Below, one piece after another: positions 7,951 to 15,460 of a stretch of DNA of 64,000 bases. Every line of letters begins with the position of its first letter. Position 1 is the first letter of the stretch. Location: contig NZ_JACIZD010000009.1 in the NCBI RefSeq assembly GCF_014359565.1, positions 1 to 64,000 of the forward strand, read 5' to 3'. The position numbers were made by a program, and so were the translations under genes. The notes under the pieces are model-generated. The model made no database searches. It was not told the DNA's origin and was given only the letters and a program-made list of their open reading frames with translations. The stretch comes from Immundisolibacter sp. Its GTDB lineage: Bacteria; Pseudomonadota; Gammaproteobacteria; Immundisolibacterales; Immundisolibacteraceae.

Positions 7951-9568
7951 ACAGGTGTTCCTCGGACAGATCGGACGCCAGCAACCTGACCGGCCACAGG
8001 CGCAGCGCGCCGCCCCGATAGGGCTGGGCATGAACGCCCGGCGGGGCGGCTTGCCAGCGTTCACACGGATAGACCACGTAACCGTCCCTGTGGGCAGCCG
8101 CCCAGGCGGGCAGTTGTTCGTCATGCAGGATGGTGAGCGGTTGGCGCAGGCGACCGAGGAACTGGAACTGGGCGTGGTATTTGCCGACGTGGGCGACCGG
8201 TGCGCCGTGCGCCTGCGCGGCGGCGATCCGTTCGGCGAATGCCGTCAGTCGGTAACGGGGAGCCAGTGCCTGCATGGCGCCAGCATAGAAGATGCCGAAA
8301 CCCAGCGCGAAGACGAGGCCGGTGCGGTAGCTCGCGGTTATGGGATCGCTGCGCTGCGGCCAGCCGATCAGTGCCGCCGCGAGCAACAGCGCGACCGGCA
8401 CATAGGAAGGAACGTGCCCCATCCATTCCTGTGTCGGGCGAGACCCTTGCAGGTGCGGTAGCACCAGCACGGCCAGGCCGCACACGGCCAGCAGCAGTGC
8501 CAGCGGCAGGCCGCTGCGCCGCGTGGTGGGCGTTTCGAGGTCGGCGAGCGCGCGCGCGGCGAGGACCGCCGCCGGCGCCAGCAGCGGCAGCAGGTAATGC
8601 GCCTGCTTGCCGCTGATGAGGCAAAAGATCAGCAGCGCGGGCAGCGTCGCGGTCAGGCAAAAGCGCACGCCGGCGTCGCCCGCGCCGCGCAGGCGGGCCA
8701 GTCCCCGGTACAGCGGCGGCCACAAGGTCCACGGCAGCGGCAGCGCCGGCAGCAGTTGCAGATACCACCACCAGGGCCGGCGGTGCGAGTAGCTGTGCAC
8801 CAGCCGGTCGCTGGTCTGGTGGATGCCGATGGCAGCGCCGTAGCTGGCGCCGGCGCGACCGATCGCCGGCCACAGCCAGGCGGCGAGGATGGCCGCACCA
8901 CCCAGCAGGCCCAGCAGCAGGCCGCCGTACCAGCGCCGCCACTGTCCGGTTTCGTTGCGACCGGCCCACCACCACGGCGCCAGCAGGGCCGCCGGCAGCG
9001 TGTGCAGCAGGATTACCGGGCCCTTGGTCAGCAGCCCGCCGCCGATGCCGAGCGCAAACCAGGCCCAGCGTCCGCGCCCCAGCGGCGGCGCAACCAGGGC
9101 GTTCAGGCACAGCAGGCTGAACACCGACAGCAGCGTGTCGAACATCACGGCGCCCGTGAACACCTGCCACAGCAGAGCGCTGGCCAGCAGCCAGGGCGCC
9201 AGGCGCGCCGCCTTTGGCTGCTGCGGCCACAGGTGTGCCGCCAGCCGGGCCGTGAGCAGCAAGCCGGCCATGGCCGCCAGCGTCGGCGCCAGGCGCGGCC
9301 ACCATTCGTTGACGCCCAACAGCGCCCAGCCGGCCTGCATGAGCCAGAACAGCAGGGGCGGCTTGTCGACGTATACGGCGCCGTTCTTGTACGGCACGAT
9401 GAAATCGCCGCGCAGCCACATTTCCCAGGCCACCGACAGGTAGCGGGTCTCGTCGATCGGCAGCAGCGGGCGGCACCACAGCCACAGCAGGCCGGTGAGC
9501 AGGGCCAGCGCCAGGGCCGGCCAGGCGCCGCTCGCCCAGCCGGGCGCGCAGGGTTGGGAGCCGCTCAT
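7940..9568 (-). CDS. ArnT-like GT-C glycosyltransferase (paralogue 1, canonical Asp-Glu)
   Basis: A 542-residue integral membrane glycosyltransferase. It keeps the full ArnT signature LPIDETRYLSVAWEM followed by GDFIVPYKNG and VDKPPLLFWL, including the Asp-Glu pair expected of an active GT-C enzyme. GLLTKGPVILLHTLPAAL and ISGKQAHYLLPLLAPAA are the conserved loop and helix elements. The ATG at 9566-9568 overlaps the stop of the preceding propeller gene (ATGA). It probably transfers a sugar from a polyprenyl-phosphate donor to lipid A or another envelope acceptor. Of the three paralogues this is the best candidate for standard catalysis. The context (GT2, aminotransferase, PmrA-like array) supports an amino-sugar transferase role. 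Confidence 0.9.
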   Translation of the reverse strand: MSGSQPCAPGWASGAWPALALALLTGLLWLWCRPLLPIDETRYLSVAWEMWLRGDFIVPYKNGAVYVDKPPLLFWLMQAGWALLGVNEWWPRLAPTLAAMAGLLLTARLAAHLWPQQPKAARLAPWLLASALLWQVFTGAVMFDTLLSVFSLLCLNALVAPPLGRGRWAWFALGIGGGLLTKGPVILLHTLPAALLAPWWWAGRNETGQWRRWYGGLLLGLLGGAAILAAWLWPAIGRAGASYGAAIGIHQTSDRLVHSYSHRRPWWWYLQLLPALPLPWTLWPPLYRGLARLRGAGDAGVRFCLTATLPALLIFCLISGKQAHYLLPLLAPAAVLAARALADLETPTTRRSGLPLALLLAVCGLAVLVLPHLQGSRPTQEWMGHVPSYVPVALLLAAALIGWPQRSDPITASYRTGLVFALGFGIFYAGAMQALAPRYRLTAFAERIAAAQAHGAPVAHVGKYHAQFQFLGRLRQPLTILHDEQLPAWAAAHRDGYVVYPCERWQAAPPGVHAQPYRGGALRLWPVRLLASDLSEEHLCGD

Positions 9569-10392
9569 CGTGGCGCCAGGTGCAGCAGCCGGTCGGCGCC
9601 CGTCTCTGCCAGGTACAGACCGCCATCGGGCGCCAGCGCGATGCCCTGTGGCTGGCGCAGGTGGCGGGCGATGACCTGCCGGCGGCCGTCCTTGATGCGT
9701 ACCAGCTCGCCACTGCGGTTCTGGCTGATGACGGCCCACAGGCTGCCGTCGGCGCCGCAGGCGAGCTGGTCGATGCCGTCCAGATCCCCGGCCAGGGTCT
9801 GGAGGCCGGCCGGACCCCAGGCCAGGATGCGCCCGCGACCGGATTCGGCGATGCCGATGCGGCCGTCCGGCAGCGTGCACAGGCCCTCCGGCCGGTCCAG
9901 GCCGTCCACCAGCGATACCGGCGCGGCGCCCTCGCGCAGCAGCCACAGGTGGCCCTGCGGTTGATCCTGTGCCACCAGCAGACTGCCGTCCGCACGGCGC
10001 AGCACGCCCTCCGGACTGTTCATGCGTCCCAGGACGCGCAGGGTCGCGTTGGCAAGGTCGTATTCCATGACACGGCCGTCGTCTTCTTCTTCGGTCACGA
10101 TCACGGTTCCTGGCCCCAGCAGCAGGCCATCGGGCTCGCCAAAGTCACCGAACACGACCCGCGGTCCGGTCGCAGTCAGTTCGAGCAAGCGGCCGGGCCG
10201 GGTTTGCGTGGTGACGTAGCGCGGCCGGCCGTCCTTGTCGAGCGCCAGACTGTCCGGCCGTGGCAGGTCGATCGTGTCGACCAGCTGCCAGCCGGTGGCC
10301 AGCCGCAATGGCCACAGCACGCCGTAGCCGGCAGCGCCCAGCACCGCCAGGGCGCCGAGCGCAGCCAGCGCGCTGCAATGGCGGCGTGGCAT
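9565..10392 (-). CDS. SMP-30/NHL-type beta-propeller protein, membrane-anchored
   Basis: 275 residues. An N-terminal hydrophobic segment (about residues 8-30, ALAALGALAVLGAAGYGVLW) could be a signal anchor placing the rest in the periplasm. After it come repeated propeller strands of the SMP-30/gluconolactonase/NHL type: RPDSLALDKDG, EPDGLLLGPG, SPEGVLRRADGS, RPEGLCTLPDG and QPQGIALAPDGG. Members are Ca2+-dependent lactonases or simple binding propellers. I cannot confirm the metal ligands, so enzymatic activity is open. It sits between the sugar dehydrogenase and the first GT-C gene, overlapping both by 1-4 bp. A role in sugar binding or lactone handling in the pathway is plausible but unproven. 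Confidence 0.75.
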   Translation of the reverse strand: MPRRHCSALAALGALAVLGAAGYGVLWPLRLATGWQLVDTIDLPRPDSLALDKDGRPRYVTTQTRPGRLLELTATGPRVVFGDFGEPDGLLLGPGTVIVTEEEDDGRVMEYDLANATLRVLGRMNSPEGVLRRADGSLLVAQDQPQGHLWLLREGAAPVSLVDGLDRPEGLCTLPDGRIGIAESGRGRILAWGPAGLQTLAGDLDGIDQLACGADGSLWAVISQNRSGELVRIKDGRRQVIARHLRQPQGIALAPDGGLYLAETGADRLLHLAPR

Positions 10393-11504
10393 CAGGCGAT
10401 CGCCCGGGGCGGCCGCTTTTTCGCCGTCAGCGGTACCCGGCCAAGCGGCGAGTGCTGCGGTGGGCTGCCCGGCACTACCGTGCCGCCGCCGACCCCGGCC
10501 TCGTACAGTGCCGTCAGCAGGGCGATGTTGCGCCGGCCTTCGGCGCCGTCCACCAGCCAGGGGTGCGGCGGCGCGCCGCGCAGGGTGTCGATCACCGCCT
10601 TCAGGTAACGGGCGTGACCGTTGCCGTATTCGTTCTTTACCGCCTCGCTGGCCGCCTGCATCACCTGCTGCGGATCGTCGCCGTCACCGGCGAAGCGCCA
10701 CTGGGCCAGTTGATTGACGGCGATGCCGGCGATGACCACCGAGCCGTGTTCCCCAAGCACGCTGAGCGACCCTTCCAGATTGTCCGGGCGCGCCGCCACG
10801 GTGGCCTCGTACACGCCGAGTGCCCCGGAGCGAAAGCGCAGCAGGGCGGCGGCGGTGTCCTCGACCTCGATGTCGAGCAGGCGCGTGGCGATCTGGCACT
10901 GCACCGACTCCACCGGGCCCATGAACCACTGCAGCAGGTCCAGGTGATGGCTGGCCTGCTGCGACATGACGCCGCCGTCCAGCGCCCAGGTGCCGTGCCA
11001 GTCGTCCTGCTCGTAGTAGTCCTGGTGGCGGCACCAGCGCACGCGCACGGTGCCGAGCACCGGCGTGCCGAAGCGCTCGGCTTCCAAGGCCCGGCGTGCC
11101 GCCTGCACCGGCGTGTTGAAGCGGTTCTGGTAGACCACGTACAGCGGCGCGTGGTGGGCGGCGCAGGCGCTGATCATGGCGTCGCAGTCGGCCACCGTCA
11201 GCGCCATCGGCTTCTCGACCACGATGGCGCGCCCGTACTGCGAAAGGTCGACCACCACCCGCGCGTGGTAACCGGTGGGCACCAGCACGTGGATCAGCTC
11301 GATCTCGGGGTGCGCGGCCAGCATGGCGTGGTAGTCGGCGTAGCCCGGCACGCCGTGGGCGGTGGCAGTGCTTGCAGCCTTGGCCGGATCGCTGTCGCAC
11401 ACCGCCACCAGGCGCGCCTCGCTCATTTCGGCGATGGCGTCGAAGTGCTTGTAGGCGACGCGGCCACAGCCGACCACGGCCACGGCGACCGGTTCATGCT
11501 TCAT
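10392..11504 (-). CDS. Gfo/Idh/MocA-family sugar-nucleotide dehydrogenase (GnnA/WlbA-like)
   Basis: 370 residues. N-terminal Rossmann fold with VAVVGCGRVAYKH (about residues 8-20) and the family EKP motif (VVEKPMALT). The following segment, NRFNTPVQ, then WCRHQDYYEQDDWHGTWALD and GGVMSQQASHHLDLLQWFMG, is the pattern I know from WlbA/WbpB and GnnA. Those enzymes oxidise C3 of UDP-GlcNAc(A) so that a DegT transaminase can make the 3-amino sugar. The DegT gene at 12897-14009 in the same operon makes this reading attractive. The exact substrate is inferred, and other Gfo/Idh members act on free sugars. Its stop and the next gene's start share one base. Confidence 0.85.
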   Translation of the reverse strand: MKHEPVAVAVVGCGRVAYKHFDAIAEMSEARLVAVCDSDPAKAASTATAHGVPGYADYHAMLAAHPEIELIHVLVPTGYHARVVVDLSQYGRAIVVEKPMALTVADCDAMISACAAHHAPLYVVYQNRFNTPVQAARRALEAERFGTPVLGTVRVRWCRHQDYYEQDDWHGTWALDGGVMSQQASHHLDLLQWFMGPVESVQCQIATRLLDIEVEDTAAALLRFRSGALGVYEATVAARPDNLEGSLSVLGEHGSVVIAGIAVNQLAQWRFAGDGDDPQQVMQAASEAVKNEYGNGHARYLKAVIDTLRGAPPHPWLVDGAEGRRNIALLTALYEAGVGGGTVVPGSPPQHSPLGRVPLTAKKRPPRAIA

Positions 11505-12165
11505 AGTGTTCTCCAGGTTCGATTTCCCGCCAGCGGCGGTACACGTGCAAGCCGCCGCCGGCCAGCGCCAGCAACATCAGCGCGGCGGCCGCCACCTGTG
11601 CCAGCGACACCCACAGCGAGGTCTTGCCAAGGCCGCTGCCGAGCAGGGCCAGCGGTATGCCTTCCGGCAGAAAGCCCAGAAAGGTGCCGAGCAAGAACAC
11701 ACCGACCGGAGCGTGCCGCACGCCCAGCGCGAGGCTGATCACGGCGCTGGCGATCGGCAGCTGCCGCAGCACGAACACCGCCAGCACCGTGCGCTGATCC
11801 AGCAGCCGGCGCAGGCCGGGATGATGGGCCAGCCGCGCCTGCACCCAGGCGCGGCCGGCCGAACGGGCAGTCGAGAAGGTAATGACCGCGCCGAGCGTGG
11901 CGCCTAGCTGGGCGTACAACAGCCCGGCGGCGAAGCCGAAGGCCATGCCACCCAGGAAATACAGCGCCAGGCGCGGCACGCCGATGGCGCTGAGCAGTCC
12001 ACCGCCGAGCACGAACCACAGCGGCGCCAGCGCGCCCTGGCGGTCCAGCCAGGACTTGATCTGCTGATAGTCGTCGAGCCGTGTACCCAGCGACGTGCCG
12101 TGCAGCAGGAACAGCACGGCCAGTACCGCGGCCACCAGCAACAACGGCCGGTAACGCGCGCTCAT
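11494..12165 (-). CDS. TVP38/TMEM64 (DedA/SNARE-associated) membrane protein
   Basis: 223 residues with an N-terminal helix, then the DedA/VTT-domain core: YFLGGMAFGFAAGLLYAQLG, STARSAGRAWVQ, VFVLRQLPIASAVISLALG and GTFLGFLPEGIPLALLGSG. The FxxRxxP-like and re-entrant loop motifs are typical. Other DedA-superfamily proteins have been shown to translocate undecaprenyl phosphate across the membrane. In an operon that loads a sugar on undecaprenyl phosphate, such a protein could flip the loaded carrier or recycle the empty one. That role is inferred from context. The start is set at ATG 12163-12165; the frame upstream of it overlaps the GT2 gene and is not protein-like. Confidence 0.85.
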   Translation of the reverse strand: MSARYRPLLLVAAVLAVLFLLHGTSLGTRLDDYQQIKSWLDRQGALAPLWFVLGGGLLSAIGVPRLALYFLGGMAFGFAAGLLYAQLGATLGAVITFSTARSAGRAWVQARLAHHPGLRRLLDQRTVLAVFVLRQLPIASAVISLALGVRHAPVGVFLLGTFLGFLPEGIPLALLGSGLGKTSLWVSLAQVAAAALMLLALAGGGLHVYRRWREIEPGEHYEA

Positions 12166-12181
12166 GCGCCGAAAGTGCGCA

Positions 12182-12904
12182 TCAATCTTCCGACACGCGA
12201 TCCACGCGCAGCGCCCGGCGCTGATACCAGCGCACACCGAAGCAATCGGCCAGGCCCCGCCACAGGCGGTTGTTGATGCCGTACTTGGACACGCCAAAGC
12301 GGCGCGCGCGGTCGTTGATGGGGATTTCGGTGACTGCGCCACCCTGCGCCTTGATCAGCGTCGGCAGGAAGCGGTGCATGCCGTTGAAGACCGGTATCTC
12401 GACCAGCGCCCGGCGCCGGATCAGGCGATAGGTGCAGCCGGCATCGCGCAGCCGGTCGCCGGTGATGGCGGCCCGAAAGCGGTTGGCGGTGCGCGAGGCA
12501 AAGCGCCGCAGCCAGCCTTCCTGGCGCTCGGCCCGGTAACCGCACACGCAGTCCAGGTCGGCGCGCAGCGCCGCCAGGTAGCGCGGAATGTCGGCCGGGT
12601 CGTTCTGCAGATCGGCGTCCATGGTCAGCACCAGCTCGCCGCGGGCGGCGCGAAAGCCGGTGGCCTGGCCGGCGCTCTCGCCGCTGTTGATGCGGTGCGT
12701 GAGCACGCGCACGCGCGGCTCGGCGGCGGCCAGGCGGGCCAGCACCTGCGCGCTGGCGTCGGTGCTGGCGTCGTTCACGAACAGCACCTCCCAGGGCCGG
12801 CCGAGCCCGTCGAGCACCGGCGCGAGCTCGGCCAGCAGTGGTTCGAGGTTGTCCTGTTCGTTGTAGACCGGGATCACCACCGACAGCTGCGGCGCCTCAG
12901 GCAT
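12182..12904 (-). CDS. GT2 polyprenyl-phosphate glycosyltransferase (ArnC/DPM1-like)
   Basis: 240 residues. GT-A fold signature SVVIPVYNEQDNLEPLL near the N-terminus, FVNDASTDAS, and the metal-binding TMDADLQNDPADIP (Asp-x-Asp and the QNDP of polyprenyl-phosphate transferases). Enzymes of this group move a sugar from a nucleotide to undecaprenyl phosphate on the cytoplasmic side. Unlike E. coli ArnC it has no C-terminal membrane helices, so it resembles DPM1. It overlaps the aminotransferase gene by 8 bp and is followed after 16 bp by the TVP38 gene. It probably makes the lipid-linked donor used by the three GT-C enzymes of the same operon. Confidence 0.9.
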   Translation of the reverse strand: MPEAPQLSVVIPVYNEQDNLEPLLAELAPVLDGLGRPWEVLFVNDASTDASAQVLARLAAAEPRVRVLTHRINSGESAGQATGFRAARGELVLTMDADLQNDPADIPRYLAALRADLDCVCGYRAERQEGWLRRFASRTANRFRAAITGDRLRDAGCTYRLIRRRALVEIPVFNGMHRFLPTLIKAQGGAVTEIPINDRARRFGVSKYGINNRLWRGLADCFGVRWYQRRALRVDRVSED

Positions 12905-14009
12905 GGAACGCCTCCACGGCGTCGCACACGCGCTCGACCTCGGCCGGCGTCAAACCCGGAAACATCGGCAGCGACAGGCAGCTGGCGCAGGCCTCCTCCG
13001 CCACCGGCAGGCTGCCCGGCCCCAGATTGAGGCGTGCGTAGGCAGGCTGGCGGTGCAGCGCGATCGGGTAGTGCAGGCCGGTACGTATGCCCAGCTCATG
13101 CAAATGCGCGGCCAGCGCCTCGCGCTGCTGGGTGCGCACCACATAGACGTGGTAGATGTGCTCGGCGCCGTCGCGCTGCACCGGCAGCTGCAGCCAGTCC
13201 AGGTGCCCCAGGCGTTGCCGGTACTGGTCGGCGATGGCGCGCCGGGCCTCATTCCAGGCCGCCAGGTGCGGCAGGTTCACCCGCAGCAGCGCCGCCTGCA
13301 GCGTGTCCAGGCGGCTGTTGGTGCCCTCGAAGTCGTGGCGGAATTTGTCCTCCCGGCCGTGGTTCGAGTACATGCGAATCTTCTTCAGCAGCGCCGGGTC
13401 ACGGGCGATGACGGCCCCACCGTCGCCGAAACCGCCCAGGTTCTTGGACGGGAAAAAACTGTACACGCCGGCGTCGCCAAAGCTGCCGAGCGCCTGGCCG
13501 TGCAGCTGCGCACCGACCGCCTGGGCGCAGTCCTCGACCACCCACAGCGCATGCGCGCGCGCCAGCGGCAGCAGCCGGTCCAGGTCCGCGGCGTGGCCAT
13601 ACAGGTGCACCGGCACGATGGCGCGGGTGCGCGGCGTGATGCGCCGGGCCACGTCATCCGGATCGAGCGTGCAGGTGTCCGGCTCGATGTCGGCGAACAC
13701 CACCTGCGCGCCGGCCAGGGTCACCGCCTCGGCGGTGGCGATGGCCGTGTGCGCCGGCACGATCACCTCGTCGCCGGGGCCGATGCCAAGCGCATGCAGT
13801 GCGGCGTGCAGGCCGGCCGTGGCGTTGGCGACGCCGACGCTGGCGGCGACACCGAGCGCGGTGGCGAATTCCGCCTCGAATACCCGTACCGCCTTGCCGC
13901 CGATGAAGTCGCAGTCGGCGAGTGTCTGGCAGGCCGCCGCTTGCAGTGCCGGCAGCAGCGGTGCGTACTGACGGCGCAAATCGACCAGCGGGACGGGTGC
14001 ATCCGGCAT
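12897..14009 (-). CDS. DegT/DnrJ/EryC1/StrS-family sugar aminotransferase (GnnB/ArnB-like)
   Basis: 370 residues. PLP-dependent transaminase of nucleotide-linked keto sugars. It shows VPLVDLRRQYAPL at the N-terminus, GVANATAGLHAALHALGIGP, DEVIVPAHTAIATAEAV, VEDCAQAVGAQ and the PLP-lysine motif FFPSKNLGGFGDGGAV. The frame is open a further 12 codons upstream, but ATG at 14007-14009 gives the family N-terminus and has GGAAG six bases before it. It is the first gene of the eight-gene operon, directly behind the 11-bp-repeat array. With the Gfo/Idh dehydrogenase it could form a GnnA/GnnB-type pair; with ArnC- and ArnT-like genes it could equally be ArnB-like. The sequence alone cannot decide between these. 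Confidence 0.92.
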   Translation of the reverse strand: MPDAPVPLVDLRRQYAPLLPALQAAACQTLADCDFIGGKAVRVFEAEFATALGVAASVGVANATAGLHAALHALGIGPGDEVIVPAHTAIATAEAVTLAGAQVVFADIEPDTCTLDPDDVARRITPRTRAIVPVHLYGHAADLDRLLPLARAHALWVVEDCAQAVGAQLHGQALGSFGDAGVYSFFPSKNLGGFGDGGAVIARDPALLKKIRMYSNHGREDKFRHDFEGTNSRLDTLQAALLRVNLPHLAAWNEARRAIADQYRQRLGHLDWLQLPVQRDGAEHIYHVYVVRTQQREALAAHLHELGIRTGLHYPIALHRQPAYARLNLGPGSLPVAEEACASCLSLPMFPGLTPAEVERVCDAVEAFHA

Positions 14010-14034
14010 CAGGGCTTCCCGAAGTGGGGTGGAG

Positions 14035-14060
14035 GGTGCGCGCATGCTAGTGAGCGCACC
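14035..14060. repeat. Inverted repeat in leader of the glycosylation operon
   Basis: GGTGCGC (14035-14041) and GCGCACC (14054-14060) form a perfect 7-bp inverted repeat with a 12-base loop. It lies between the regulator array and the DegT start codon and may be a leader hairpin or an operator. Confidence 0.4.
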
Positions 14061-14100
14061 GTCAAGGCCGCGTCAGGGAACCGTCAGGAAAGCGTTAAGG
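14060..14100 (-). promoter_or_regulatory. Four 11-bp-spaced direct repeats (PmrA/OmpR-type box)
   Basis: Units CGTCAAGG (14060), CGTCAGGG (14071), CGTCAGGA (14082) and CGTTAAGG (14093) start exactly 11 bp apart. Read in the direction of the operon they are CCTTGACG, CCCTGACG, TCCTGACG and CCTTAACG. The PmrA/BasR box of enterobacteria is YTTAAK-N5-YTTAAK, also with an 11-bp period. The array lies 51-91 bp in front of the DegT start and directly downstream of the sensor-kinase gene. A further CGTTAAG at 14124-14130 is out of phase. I infer binding of the response regulator at 15450-16169. Confidence 0.7.
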
Positions 14101-14103
14101 AAA

Positions 14104-14120
14104 CGCTGAAGTGTTCAGCG
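14104..14120 (-). terminator. Hairpin behind the sensor kinase gene
   Basis: CGCTGAA (14104-14110) and TTCAGCG (14114-14120) form a perfect 7-bp stem with a GTG loop. It begins about 40 bp beyond the kinase stop codon. It may separate the regulator transcript from the DegT operon, or it may be a diverged inverted half-site of the adjacent array. No U tract follows. Confidence 0.4.
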
Positions 14121-14161
14121 CTTCGTTAAGCAAGGGGCATTGCAGGGCACCGGATTCGACG

Positions 14162-15460
14162 TCACTGCTGCCGGTGTGAGACCTCGCCGCCGAACCACAA
14201 CTCGAAGCGCATCCCCGCGGGCAAGACCTGCGCCTGCACCTGCCAGCCGCTGCGTTCGCAGATGCGCTGCACGATGGCAAGGCCGAGTCCTTCGCCGCCG
14301 GGTATTTCCGGCGCCAGGCGCCGGTGGCGGTCGAAGGCCCGGGGGATGTCGCTTTCCTGCAAGCCCGTGCCGCTGTCCTGCACCACCACCGCGTCGGCGC
14401 GTACGGTGATGTGTACCGTGCCTTCCGGTGCGTAACGGACGGCATTGTCCAGCAGGTTGCGCACGGCGACGGTGAGCAGGGTGGGCGGACAGTTCAGGCT
14501 CGGTTCGGCCTGTTCCTCCACCACGATGGGCGGCGTGCCGGGCGCCGCCTGTGCGCGTATGCGCCGCACTTCCGCCTGTACCACGGCGTTTACCGAACAG
14601 GGCGGGTGCTGACCGGGCGGGGCGGCGGTAGGCGTCCGGCTCAGGGTCAGGAAGGCATCGATCAGGTCCTGCATTTCCTGTGCCGCGAGGTGAATGCGCG
14701 TGACGGCGCTGCGCGCGCGTGGCAGAAGTTCCGAGCGGGCCAGCAGGGTTTCGGCAGCGCCGGCGATGATGGCGGCCGGCGTGCGCAGCTCGTGGCTGAC
14801 GTCGCTGGTGAACAGCCGTTCGCTGGCGATGAACCCCTGCAGTTGCCGCAGGCGCTGTTCGAACACGCGTGCCAGTTGGCCGATCTCGTCGTCGGCAAAG
14901 CCGGTTGCCAGGTGCCGGGGGGCGCGCGCCGGATCGGCCCGGCGCACGCGTCGCGCGAGGCGGACCACCGGCTCGAGCACGCTGCTGGCGATCAGTCGGG
15001 CGAGCAGGAGCGCCGCCAGCACGGACACCACGGTGCCGCCCAGCAGCACCGCAAACCAGCCCCGCTCCCTGTTTTCCAGCGCGGATGCGTCCCTGACCAG
15101 GTAATAACGCCGACCGGCGTGGTCCCGGCGCACCACATGATAGGTGTCGTGGCCGTCGAACACTTCGCGCCAGCCGCGTTCCTGCTGGGCCAGGAACGGT
15201 GGCAGTTGCCCTGCCGGCATGTCTGGCGTGACGTAAAGGCGTGTCCGGTTGGCGAGGGTCAGCGGCTGCGGTTGCGGCGTCTCGCCCAGGTGGTTGATCC
15301 ACCAGTGCAGATCACCTTCGAGCTGGCTCACGAACAGGTTTTCCTCGAATTCCTCGATGGCTACGAACGTGACCAGCGAGAACAGGCCCGACACCGCGGC
15401 GGTCATCGCCACAAAGGCCACCACCAGCCGCTGGCGCAGCGGCGTGCGCTTAATCGCCAC
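14162..15460 (-). CDS. Sensor histidine kinase (PmrB/QseC-like)
   Basis: 432 residues. Membrane helix at about 16-35 (AAVSGLFSLVTFVAI), a periplasmic loop of roughly 100 residues, and a second helix near 135-160 (VLLGGTVVSVLAALLLARLI). Then come HAMP, a HisKA domain with phospho-acceptor His in DVSHELRTPAAI, and an HATPase domain with NLLDNAVRYAPEG, DSGTGL and GGEGLGLAIVQRI. It starts with GTG (15458-15460), overlapping the response-regulator stop by 11 bp. The partner gene and the PmrA-like repeat array just downstream suggest that it senses envelope stress such as cationic peptides or metals. The signal itself cannot be read from the loop. Confidence 0.9.
   Translation of the reverse strand: MAIKRTPLRQRLVVAFVAMTAAVSGLFSLVTFVAIEEFEENLFVSQLEGDLHWWINHLGETPQPQPLTLANRTRLYVTPDMPAGQLPPFLAQQERGWREVFDGHDTYHVVRRDHAGRRYYLVRDASALENRERGWFAVLLGGTVVSVLAALLLARLIASSVLEPVVRLARRVRRADPARAPRHLATGFADDEIGQLARVFEQRLRQLQGFIASERLFTSDVSHELRTPAAIIAGAAETLLARSELLPRARSAVTRIHLAAQEMQDLIDAFLTLSRTPTAAPPGQHPPCSVNAVVQAEVRRIRAQAAPGTPPIVVEEQAEPSLNCPPTLLTVAVRNLLDNAVRYAPEGTVHITVRADAVVVQDSGTGLQESDIPRAFDRHRRLAPEIPGGEGLGLAIVQRICERSGWQVQAQVLPAGMRFELWFGGEVSHRQQ

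Noticed and set aside
12166-12342. N-terminal extension of the TVP38 protein to an earlier ATG at 12342
   Set aside because: It overlaps the coding sequence of the GT2 gene in another frame and is not hydrophobic or conserved-looking.
14060-14100. Could the 11-bp repeats be a CRISPR or a simple tandem repeat?
   Set aside because: Units are only 8 bp with 3-bp variable gaps, too short for CRISPR. A related array with the same spacing upstream of another gene argues for regulator sites.
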